NCBI GenBank assembly: GCA_015489955.1 | Contig: WFYR01000044.1 | Location: forward strand, 1-41,670 | Direction of reading: 5' to 3' | Length of the DNA stretch: 41,670 nucleotides | Source: Mesoaciditoga sp. | GTDB taxonomy: Bacteria; Thermotogota; Thermotogae; Mesoaciditogales; Mesoaciditogaceae | Shown: positions 1 through 6,971 of the stretch, one piece after another | Numbering within the stretch: the stretch's first letter is position 1 | Layout: the number at the start of each line of letters is the position of its first letter | Made by a program: the position numbers and the translations under genes | The notes under the pieces: model-generated | Told to the model about the DNA's origin: nothing | What the model saw: the letters and a program-made list of their open reading frames with translations, nothing else | Database searches by the model: none

Positions 1-1043
1 AACCTGCTTATTATAGGAGAAGCACCATGGTATCTCAACCCCCCGGCGTGAATGGCTGGTGGAACGAAATCCTTTCCAAGTGTGTACATTTTCAGCAATG
101 GCGTTAATCCTGCCGAATCACCATAATCGTAGCGGTATTCGCCCTTTGTCAGAGATGGACATGCGACAGGTTCACAGGCAACTATTTCCATTTTTTCATC
201 TTTGAATTTATCTGGTATGAATGGCAATATGAATCCTCCAAAGTTGGAGCCGCCGCCAAAACACCCCAGAAGCACATCAGGTTTTTCATTCATTATTTCC
301 ATTTGTTTTTTCGTCTCTTGACCTATAACCGTTTGGTGAAGTAAAACGTGATCGAGAACGCTTCCCAAAGAGTAATTAACATTTTCAGATTTGAAAGCAA
401 CCTCAACCGCTTCACTTATCGCCATTCCAAGGCTTCCCGTTGTGTTGGGATCTTTTTTCAAGAATTCTTTTCCTTTGTCGGTCAAAGCACTGGGGCTTGG
501 ATGGATTTTTCCATCGAAAAGATTTACCATGTGTTTTCGAGCAGGTTTTTGTTCCATGCTTACCTTCACCATGAACACTTCAACTTCCATATCCAGTAAC
601 TTCGTAGCGTACGAAAGCGCGCTTCCCCATTGACCGGCTCCGGTTTCTGTGGAAAGCTTTGTTACTCCTTCAGCCTTGTTGAAATATGCCTGGGCAATTG
701 CGGTGTTTAGTTTGTGGCTGCCTGTCGGACTAACAGATTCATTCTTGTAATAAATGTGAGCCGGTGTGTTAAGGGCTTTTTCAAGCCCCACAGCGCGTAT
801 CAATGGAGTAGGTCTGTAAATAGCGTAAGCTTCGCGCACCTGCTGTGGGATTGGAATTTCTCTTTCCGTTGTCATTTCCTGCCTTATCAGTTCTTTTGGA
901 AAGATAGCTTCAAGTTTTTCCGCCTCCATTGGCTTCTTCGTCTGAGGATCCAGAGGTGGATCTAATTCAAATGGAAGATCGGCTTTAACGTTGTACCAGT
1001 ATTTTGGAAGATCCTCGTAACTCAAATACACTCTTCTCTTCAT
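1..1043 (-). CDS. trpB: Tryptophan synthase beta-like protein TrpB2 (3' end outside window)
   Basis: PLP-dependent beta-replacement enzyme of the TrpB2 class, which makes L-Trp from indole and serine in the cytosol. About 347 N-terminal codons are present; the C-terminus lies beyond position 1. The PLP lysine is in the stretch [10 protein letters not shown], followed by the TrpB2-type segments ETGAGQWG and, near the window edge, [12 protein letters not shown]. The long N-terminal arm ([13 protein letters not shown]) is typical of TrpB2 rather than TrpB1. The ATG at 1043 follows an AAGGGGGCG ribosome-binding site. The gene stands alone with its own attenuator-like leader upstream, not behind other visible trp genes, so a salvage or accessory role is possible. 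The family call is firm; the in vivo role is inferred. Confidence 0.93.
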   Translation of the reverse strand, partial: MKRRVYLSYEDLPKYWYNVKADLPFELDPPLDPQTKKPMEAEKLEAIFPKELIRQEMTTEREIPIPQQVREAYAIYRPTPLIRAVGLEKALNTPAHIYYKNESVSPTGSHKLNTAIAQAYFNKAEGVTKLSTETGAGQWGSALSYATKLLDMEVEVFMVKVSMEQKPARKHMVNLFDGKIHPSPSALTDKGKEFLKKDPNTTGSLGMAISEAVEVAFKSENVNYSLGSVLDHVLLHQTVIGQETKKQMEIMNEKPDVLLGCFGGGSNFGGFILPFIPDKFKDEKMEIVACEPVACPSLTKGEYRYDYGDSAGLTPLLKMYTLGKDFVPPAIHAGGLRYHGASPIISR

Positions 1044-1066
1044 TTACATCGCCCCCTTTTTAACGT

Positions 1067-1097
1067 AAAAAAGCCGGGAACTTTAAAAGTTCCCGGC
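1067..1097 (-). terminator. Intrinsic terminator in the trpB2 leader
   Basis: An 11-bp perfect GC-rich hairpin (GCCGGGAACTT with its complement, 3-nt loop) is followed on the minus strand by six T residues. It lies between the leader peptide and the trpB2 ribosome-binding site, so it must be bypassed for trpB2 to be expressed. Confidence 0.85.
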
Positions 1098-1155
1098 ATT
1101 CTGACTTTAAATATACCTTTTACGCCACACAAATCAGGTACGGCCAGAATACCGG
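1093..1155 (-). promoter_or_regulatory. Candidate antiterminator of the trpB2 attenuator
   Basis: On the minus-strand RNA, CCGGUAUUCUG (1155-1145, inside the leader peptide) can pair with CAGAAUGCCGG (1103-1093). This gives 11 contiguous pairs with one G-U wobble, extendable by two more. The second strand includes the first bases of the terminator stem, so the two structures exclude each other. A nested UACC/GGUA pairing may extend the helix. This is the layout of ribosome-mediated attenuation. Confidence 0.55.
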
Positions 1156-1170
1156 TCGCACCACCACCAT
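1120..1170 (-). CDS. Putative regulatory leader peptide (16 aa) for trpB2
   Basis: A short reading frame, MVVVRPVFWPYLICVA, lies between tRNA-Val and trpB2, 77 bases upstream of the trpB2 start. It is rich in Val (5 of 16) and has one Trp at codon 9. Its stop codon is about 22 bases before the terminator hairpin. Codons 6 to 10 contain one strand of a long alternative pairing that would disrupt that terminator, so translation of this peptide could decide termination. No good Shine-Dalgarno sequence is visible before its ATG, which is the main weakness of the call. Confidence 0.5.
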   Translation of the reverse strand: MVVVRPVFWPYLICVA

Positions 1171-1230
1171 GCGTTGTTCAAAAAAGTTTTTTTCATTACA
1201 CTACGTTCTTCCATCATTATACCTTCTCTC

Positions 1231-1305
1231 TGGTGAGTGCGGCAGGGATTGAACCTGCGACCTCTTCCGCGTCAAGGAAGCGCTCTCCCACTGAGCTACG
1301 CACTC
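1231..1305 (-). tRNA. tRNA-Val (anticodon GAC)
   Basis: A full cloverleaf can be drawn on the minus strand: acceptor GAGTGCG/CGCACTC, D-arm GCTC/GAGC, anticodon stem CTTCC/GGAAG with loop TTGACGC, and T-arm GCAGG/CCTGC with loop TTCAATC. The CCA end is encoded. Length is 75. The anticodon GAC reads GUC and GUU valine codons. Confidence 0.96.
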
Positions 1306-1782
1306 ATCACCTTAACGATGAAATGATATCATAACAATGGAATAAAAGTCAAGAAGTACTTAAGAATTTTAAGTGATTTTGCTTGTCATATGCGTAAAAA
1401 TTCTATGAGTGAACAAGTAAATAGTAAGAAGTGAGAAAAAGCGGTAAACAGTGGATAAATACCGTACATTAAGACGGAGAAGACCCCCTTACGTCGGATT
1501 CGCCGCCACTTCCCCCGCAGGCGGGTGTTTCGGGTTAATTACGTTTTTTCTTCGCCTTTCTCTCCCCTTTTTTGAAGTTTCTGTCAAAACATATGAAGGC
1601 GCCGTACAAGATGTGAAATAACAGAGCTGGAGGCACAGAATGTGTTGAGAAAGCGAAGCACTCATGGACGAGTGTCTGAGCGTGCCTCGTTTTTTGAGTA
1701 GTAAGATGGATAAAAGAATGAATCCGTGCTGACAAGTGTTTCGATAAACATTTTTTGCATGTTAAAAATCGCAACTCTCATT
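1306..1782. other. Intergenic stretch, no convincing gene
   Basis: This 477-base gap holds the tRNA promoter at its left side and otherwise no gene I can support. A possible 79-codon minus frame (1535-1774) is basic, low in complexity and has no recognisable motif or ribosome-binding site. Visible structures are a 12-bp palindrome CCCGCAGGCGGG at 1514-1525 and a short run of AGTAAGAAGT-type sequence near 1424-1437 that recurs at about 4880. I see no clear terminator after the ABC operon. Confidence 0.6.
1325..1353 (-). promoter_or_regulatory. Probable promoter of tRNA-Val
   Basis: On the minus strand a TTGACT box (1353-1348) and a GATATC box (1330-1325) are separated by 17 bases and lie about 20 bases before the tRNA 5' end. 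The -10 match is moderate; TATGAT, 4 bases nearer, is an alternative with too short a spacer. Confidence 0.4.
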
Positions 1783-3060
1783 TCACACATTTTCCGTTAT
1801 CAAAGAAAGTTCTTCATCTCTTGAATCGTAATCCAGAACTTCCGCATAAAGTGCAAAGTTAACTATGGTTTCAAAGAGCTCATCTGGACGTTCATTCGGC
1901 AATTTTTCCATCAGAAAATCCTCACATTCTTCGCGAGTTATAACGTTATCTTCGCTATTTTTAACAAGATCTATAACGGCCCTTATCAAAGGAATCTTCA
2001 ATATCTGTTCCTTGAATATTATCTTTCTCTCATTCACATCAGACTCAAGAAACTTCTTGCCCAGAGTTGTAAAAATTACATCGTGATGTGGAGTCTCCAC
2101 AAAGCCCAACATCTCCGCAGCCAACGCTATGGAAATCGTTTTACCAAAATCTCGCTTTATGTGTTCAGAAAGTTCAAATATTTCCAATCGCCCTTTGTTG
2201 TCATCGAGCACTTCAAGCAAACCTATTATCTCACTCACACTAACCATTGGTATTGGAGCTATTCTATCGTACATCGAAGATCTTGGAACTTCAGGCATTA
2301 TATTTTGAGTTAATATGTTGTATATGATATCTACAGTCTTGAAGAACTCGGCGGACTTTTGATCTCTCGGAAAAGGAAGGGTATTATGATATATGGCTTT
2401 TATGCTTCCGGGATTAGAAGCAAGTATGAATATCTCATCTGCCATGTAAACGGCTTCCTGGATGTTGTGCGTTACGATCAATATATTTGAAAGTCCAGCA
2501 GCCCCTTCAGACCAAAAATCCAGCACTTCTTCACGGAGGTTTTCAGATGTCAATGCGTCCAAAGCGCTAAAAGGTTCATCCATGCAAAGCACCTCAGGAT
2601 TTGAAACCAGTGCGCGAGCTATTCCAACCCTTTGCTTCATCCCTCCAGAAAGCTCTTTTGGATAGACATCTTCAAAGCCTTCTAATCCGACAACGTCTAT
2701 TATGTGTTCCACAATTTTTTCTTGTTTTTCAGGTTCTTCATCACCCTTAAGGCCCAATTCTATATTTTCTTTTACGGTTTTCCAGGGGAAAAGCGCGAAA
2801 TTTTGAAAGACCATTGACATTTTATCGTTAACGCCTTTTTGAAGTTCTCCCTTGTAATACACTTCTCCCTCGGAGGGCTTCAAAAGACCGGTTATTATTC
2901 TTAACAACGTGGATTTTCCACAGCCAGACGGCCCAAGAATGGCTGCTATCTTTCCACTTTCTAAAGAAAAATTTATGTTTTCCAGAGCGGTGAAGTAATT
3001 TCCCTCTGGCATTTTGTATCTCATACTCACATTTTTCAAAGTTATTATCGGCGTGCTCAT
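1783..3060 (-). CDS. ABC transporter ATPase, NitT/TauT type, with C-terminal AAA-associated domain
   Basis: ATP-binding subunit of an importer of the nitrate/sulfonate/taurine class; it powers the fused permease encoded just upstream. Residues 1-230 form the ABC domain: Walker A GPSGCGKST (43-51), Q-loop Gln86, signature LSGGMKQR (137-144), Walker B VLCMDEP (157-163) and H-loop His198. Residues from about 260 to 425 form an extra domain like the AAA-associated C-terminal domain found on some NitT/TauT ATPases, probably regulatory. The ATG follows a GAGGGG ribosome-binding site 10 bases after the permease stop. The substrate cannot be read from the ATPase. Family firm, substrate unknown. Confidence 0.9.
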   Translation of the reverse strand: MSTPIITLKNVSMRYKMPEGNYFTALENINFSLESGKIAAILGPSGCGKSTLLRIITGLLKPSEGEVYYKGELQKGVNDKMSMVFQNFALFPWKTVKENIELGLKGDEEPEKQEKIVEHIIDVVGLEGFEDVYPKELSGGMKQRVGIARALVSNPEVLCMDEPFSALDALTSENLREEVLDFWSEGAAGLSNILIVTHNIQEAVYMADEIFILASNPGSIKAIYHNTLPFPRDQKSAEFFKTVDIIYNILTQNIMPEVPRSSMYDRIAPIPMVSVSEIIGLLEVLDDNKGRLEIFELSEHIKRDFGKTISIALAAEMLGFVETPHHDVIFTTLGKKFLESDVNERKIIFKEQILKIPLIRAVIDLVKNSEDNVITREECEDFLMEKLPNERPDELFETIVNFALYAEVLDYDSRDEELSLITENV

Positions 3061-3070
3061 TTGAATCCCC

Positions 3071-4756
3071 TCAATTCAAACTGAATTTTTCCATCGCCCA
3101 CCTTTGCATCGGGCGCCATAACAATCTGTTTATCACAACAACGCTTAAAGACATGATGACTATACTCAACACAAGAAGCTGCATGTTTCCAGAGATGGTA
3201 ACCTCGTTTATGAATGCCCCTATACCAGTAGCCTCCAGGGTTTTGTGATTAAATGTCATGTATTCCGTGACTATACTTGCATTCCACGCGCCGCCCGCCG
3301 CGGTTATCATGCCCGTTATAAGAAAAGGCAGAACAGTGGGAATGTAAAGCGTCGTCCAAACTTTGAACTTGCTCAATTTCAAAATTTCCGCCGCTTCTTT
3401 AAGTTGATTTGGTATGGAAGAGGCACCCGCTATAACGTTGAACAATATGTACCATTGCGTACCAAGGAGCATTAACAAAATCGAGCTGTAATTCAAATTC
3501 GGAAAGAGCATAACGAACCACGGATATATCATCGGTGCGGGAAAAGAAGCTAAAATCTGAACAACAGGCTGTACTTTTTTAGAAAGTGATATGTTCTTTC
3601 CAATGATTATACCAACTGGAAGAGTCCACGCCACTGAGATGATAACCGCGGCGTACACTCTTAAAGCTGTAAGGCCATCCTCGTACAGGATTGTGCTCAA
3701 GCTCGAAATGTTAATTTGACCAACGTAAGAGAAAAACTTCCACAATATCCATCCGGTTATCACACCCAAAACTGCGTAGAATAAAATCCCTGAGATCTTA
3801 CTTGATTCTTGTTTATCGCTAACTCTAACTCTCTTTACATATCTTTTAGGCGATCTGATGTTCTCAAAAGCGGTTCGGAAAAACCTTAAAACGTGTGAAT
3901 TTCTTAAAACATCCAAAATGAAAGACGTTGGCTCCTCAGATGAGGAATTGTCTTCAAATTTGAATTTGTCTGACCATGCCACTATTGGTCTCCAAAAGAA
4001 AATGTCTATTGCCAAAATCATGAGTACCATGGCAAGTATGGCATACAGTTCTCCTGGAACGTATCCATTCTCAACGGCCGTTGCCATGTATGAACCTATA
4101 CCGGCAATTCTGTAACTCTTTCCTCCAAGAGTAAAAGCTTCACAAACGGAAAGGAAAAACCATCCTCCCGCCATGGACATCATGCTATTCCATACGAGAC
4201 CAGGCATGGCAAATGGCACTTCAACATCCCAGAATATCCTCCATCCGGAAAAACCGTATATCTTCGAGGCCTCTATCAATTCTTGAGGCACCGACTTCAA
4301 AGATTGGTAAAAGCTGAAAGTCATATTCCAAACTTGACCGGTGAATATCATAAATATCGAAGCAAGTTCAAGCCCCATAACGCTATGTGGAAAAAGCGCC
4401 ATCATTCCCAGAACAAGACCCGGCAAGAAGCCTAAAACAGGGACCGATTGAAAAACGTCTAAAAGAGGGATGAGAACACGTTCGGCGTATTTGTTACGCG
4501 CAGCGGCGTAACCGTAAACGAAGGTGAAAGCGAGAGATAGGCCATACGCGGCGAAGCCCCGTGCCATTGAAAGAAATGTATAACCTATTAAAGCTATTGG
4601 CGACAAAGAGATATTGGCTTTGTAAACCAAGGGAGCCGTCCAATTTTTCGCCAACAAACCTATACCGTAGGCGAGAAAGATCATAAAAGAGAGGACTACA
4701 ACATCGTAAATCGAAAATCTTACGCCTTTTCTTTCCGCTTCTACTGTGCGGTTCAT
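3071..4756 (-). CDS. Fused double permease of a NitT/TauT-type ABC importer
   Basis: Inner-membrane component with two binding-protein-dependent permease domains in one chain, each with about six membrane helices (roughly residues 22-275 and 320-560). Each half has an EAA-type coupling loop that docks the ATPase: EASKIYGFSGWRIFWDVEVP in the first and EAAEILKLSKFKVWTTLYIP in the second. Most NitT/TauT permeases are about 250 aa single-domain homodimers, so this is a fused dimer with unequal halves. I chose the ATG at 4756 (561 aa) because GGGAGGG lies 8 bases upstream; a TTG two codons earlier is too close to it. No substrate-binding protein gene is adjacent. Confidence 0.87.
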   Translation of the reverse strand: MNRTVEAERKGVRFSIYDVVVLSFMIFLAYGIGLLAKNWTAPLVYKANISLSPIALIGYTFLSMARGFAAYGLSLAFTFVYGYAAARNKYAERVLIPLLDVFQSVPVLGFLPGLVLGMMALFPHSVMGLELASIFMIFTGQVWNMTFSFYQSLKSVPQELIEASKIYGFSGWRIFWDVEVPFAMPGLVWNSMMSMAGGWFFLSVCEAFTLGGKSYRIAGIGSYMATAVENGYVPGELYAILAMVLMILAIDIFFWRPIVAWSDKFKFEDNSSSEEPTSFILDVLRNSHVLRFFRTAFENIRSPKRYVKRVRVSDKQESSKISGILFYAVLGVITGWILWKFFSYVGQINISSLSTILYEDGLTALRVYAAVIISVAWTLPVGIIIGKNISLSKKVQPVVQILASFPAPMIYPWFVMLFPNLNYSSILLMLLGTQWYILFNVIAGASSIPNQLKEAAEILKLSKFKVWTTLYIPTVLPFLITGMITAAGGAWNASIVTEYMTFNHKTLEATGIGAFINEVTISGNMQLLVLSIVIMSLSVVVINRLLWRPMQRWAMEKFSLN

Positions 4757-4825
4757 CTGCAAAACCCTCCCTTGTCACTTTTCTCACCTCCACAAGTCAT
4801 GCTAAATTCCGCTTAAGTGCTTTTC

Positions 4826-4855
4826 ATGATAACATTTTGAACTTGCATAAGTCAA
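4826..4855 (-). promoter_or_regulatory. Probable promoter of the ABC importer operon
   Basis: The minus strand has TTGACT (4855-4850) and TATCAT (4831-4826) with an 18-base spacer, about 70 bases before the permease start. It faces away from the ATP-grasp operon, which starts at 4925. Confidence 0.5.
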
Positions 4856-4924
4856 CGTTTTTGGAGTATTTTAATAGCGAGAAGTAAGAAGTAAGTCTAT
4901 AAGAATGCTAAAGGAGGTGGAGAC

Positions 4925-5860
4925 ATGAGGTTCGTAATTTTAGCGGACGCAAACCCAGACGAATTTGAAAAAGAAACCATCGAAGCTCTAAAGGACTCTT
5001 TGGAAATTACCGATGAGACACGTATTTTGAATTTCACCCCCCTCTTTTTAAATGAAGTTCAAAAGGGTGATGTTGTTTTCAACCTGGCAGTGGGCAAAAG
5101 ACATGATTTTGCTCAAGGATTCATAGCCGCTGCGTTAGAAAGTTACGGTGTTGAATTTGTTGGCTCTCCAGCGTATACGCATTACGTTTGTTTGGACAAA
5201 TTTACGACAAAATCCTTGTTAAGCGCTTATGGAATTTCCACGCCCGGTGGAGCTATCTACGATGGAAGAGAATGGTGTGGGAAGATTCCAAAGCCTCCTT
5301 TAATCGTTAAGCCATCTTCGGAGGGATCCGGCATAGGAATAGATGAAAAAAGCTTATGCGTTGATTTGGAAAACGCTAAAAAAGTGGCAAAAGAGAAGTA
5401 CCAGGAGTTCAAAGAGCCAATTCTTGTTGAAAAGTACATTGAAGGTAAGGAAATAACCGTGGGAGTATTAGGATTTGGTGGTAAAATAGAAGTGTTGCCT
5501 CCCTTGGAAATTGATTTTTCCAGCTTGCCTCAAGGAGTTGAAAGATACTACAGCAAACGTGTGAAAGAAGAATATGCACAACAAACTATCTACCGATGTC
5601 CAGCCGAACTGGATGAAGAAACTTTAAAACTCGTTAAGAAAACCGCGATCGAAGTCTTCAAAGTGGTAAAAGCCCGTGATTTCATAAGAATGGATATGAG
5701 AGTTTCAAATGGTGTTCCTTATGTTATAGAGGTGAATTCACGTCCTGGATTGCATCCGATAATGAGCGATATTCCCAAAATGGTCAAGGCCATTTCCAAA
5801 GACTACAAATGGTTAATTAAAACGATAACGAGAAGGGCTGTGGCATCAATGGAGGTGTGA
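4925..5860 (+). CDS. D-Ala-D-Ala ligase-like ATP-grasp enzyme of unknown substrate
   Basis: ATP-dependent carboxylate-amine ligase of the Ddl-like ATP-grasp superfamily; it would activate a carboxylate as an acyl phosphate and couple it to an amine. Visible motifs are the glycine-rich loop KPSSEGSGIG (129-138), EKYIEGKEITVG (169-180), the metal ligands in RMDMRV (255-260) and EVNSRPGLHP (269-278). True Ddl has an HGxxGEDG-type N-terminal substrate motif; here that region reads VGKRHDFAQG, so a cell-wall D-Ala ligase role is unlikely. Length 311 is typical of the family. AAAGGAGGTG precedes the ATG. It is the first gene of a tight operon with an opine-dehydrogenase-like and a B12-mutase-like gene, so the substrate is probably a non-standard amino acid. 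Confidence 0.8.
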   Translation: MRFVILADANPDEFEKETIEALKDSLEITDETRILNFTPLFLNEVQKGDVVFNLAVGKRHDFAQGFIAAALESYGVEFVGSPAYTHYVCLDKFTTKSLLSAYGISTPGGAIYDGREWCGKIPKPPLIVKPSSEGSGIGIDEKSLCVDLENAKKVAKEKYQEFKEPILVEKYIEGKEITVGVLGFGGKIEVLPPLEIDFSSLPQGVERYYSKRVKEEYAQQTIYRCPAELDEETLKLVKKTAIEVFKVVKARDFIRMDMRVSNGVPYVIEVNSRPGLHPIMSDIPKMVKAISKDYKWLIKTITRRAVASMEV

Positions 5861-5861
5861 A

Positions 5862-6971
5862 ATGGATAAAAAAGAATTAAAAGACGATCTAACCTTCGCT
5901 ATAATAGGAGCCGGAAACACTGGACAAGCATTGGCAGGATATTTAACTTATCATGGTTACAAAGTAAGACTTTACGACCGTTCTGCGTGGCGTTTTAAAT
6001 ATCTTAAACATCACAACATGAATCTGGGAGATGCCTTTTCCAGTTCCCAACATATCGACGTTATCACCACAAATCTGAAGAAAGCCGTTGAAGACGCAAA
6101 TGTAATAATAGTTTCAACGGTCGCCACAGCGCATCCTGAAATAGCTCAAAAACTTTCCCAATTTCTCAAAAACGGTCAGATAGTCTTACTTCATCCAGGA
6201 AGAACAGGTGGAGCTTTCATTTTCAAAAGAGTAGTTGAAGAAACCAAACAGGATCTTCAACTTGTTATTGGTGAGTTCGAAACATCGTTATTCGCGACAA
6301 GAATAACACAAGAAGGAGCAAAAATTCGTTATTACGGCGTCAAAAAGAACGTCCATTTGGCGATGATGCCACCAGATGATGCGATTAAAGTATGGCCTCT
6401 CATAAAGAACATCTTTCCTCAAGTCGAAATGGCTCCAAACGTACTTTACACTTCTCTTAGCAATTATGGAGCCATGCTGCATCCAGCTCCCGTGATATTC
6501 AACGTTGGGAGAATAGAAAACGGATTCAGGTACACCCACTACATAGAAGGCATAACGCCTTCCATAGCGAGATTCATAGAAAAACTGGATTCCGAGAGAA
6601 TAAAGCTTGGAAAGTGTTTCAACATACGGCTTAGGCCTTTGACCGTTTGGTTGAGTGACGTTTACGGATCGAAGGGAAACAACCTTTTTGACCTCTTGCA
6701 AAATACGAAAGCTTACCATTCCATTCTTGGGCCAGATACCATTCAGCATAGATATCTCATAGAAGACACCCTTACTGGGTTGGTACCTATGCTCCATCTT
6801 GCCAGAAAATGTGAGGTTCGTCTACCGGCCATAGAAACACTTGTGAACATGATCAACTATCTTGTTGACATCGATGTGATGGCCTTTGGAAGAAACCTTG
6901 AAGACATGGGATTGAGAAAGATGAAAGTAGAGGAGATCGTAAAATACGCTGAAAGTGGGGTGAAAGAATGA
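5862..6971 (+). CDS. Octopine/nopaline dehydrogenase-family oxidoreductase
   Basis: NAD(P)-dependent enzyme of the opine dehydrogenase family. Known members reductively condense an amino acid with a 2-oxo acid, or run the reverse reaction. The N-terminal Rossmann loop is GAGNTG (16-21). The C-terminal domain has the family hallmark NYGAMLHPAPVIFN, in which His207 corresponds to the catalytic His of known opine dehydrogenases, and a later EDTLTGLVPMLHLA segment. Length 369 is typical. Its start lies 1 base after the ligase stop with GGAGGTG upstream, and its end overlaps the next gene by 4 bases (ATGA), so the three proteins are likely made in step. The substrates are unknown. Ketopantoate-reductase-like folds are the nearest alternative but lack the LHPAP motif. 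Confidence 0.83.
   Translation: MDKKELKDDLTFAIIGAGNTGQALAGYLTYHGYKVRLYDRSAWRFKYLKHHNMNLGDAFSSSQHIDVITTNLKKAVEDANVIIVSTVATAHPEIAQKLSQFLKNGQIVLLHPGRTGGAFIFKRVVEETKQDLQLVIGEFETSLFATRITQEGAKIRYYGVKKNVHLAMMPPDDAIKVWPLIKNIFPQVEMAPNVLYTSLSNYGAMLHPAPVIFNVGRIENGFRYTHYIEGITPSIARFIEKLDSERIKLGKCFNIRLRPLTVWLSDVYGSKGNNLFDLLQNTKAYHSILGPDTIQHRYLIEDTLTGLVPMLHLARKCEVRLPAIETLVNMINYLVDIDVMAFGRNLEDMGLRKMKVEEIVKYAESGVKE

Noticed and set aside
1067-1230. T-box or riboswitch upstream of trpB2
   Set aside because: The leader is too short and has no T-box consensus (AGGGUGGNACCGCG) or specifier-loop layout; a leader-peptide attenuator explains the structures better.
1535-1774. 79-codon minus-strand frame after the ABC ATPase gene
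   Set aside because: Basic, low-complexity product with no motif, no ribosome-binding site and no relation to neighbours; it reads through the terminal untranslated region.
4494-4793. 99-codon frame overlapping the start of the fused permease
   Set aside because: Frame-shifted reading of the permease gene with an arginine-rich, non-protein-like composition.
6288-6797. 169-codon frame antisense to the opine-dehydrogenase-like gene
   Set aside because: It lies wholly opposite a gene with clear family motifs, its product has no recognisable domain, and it lacks a ribosome-binding site.
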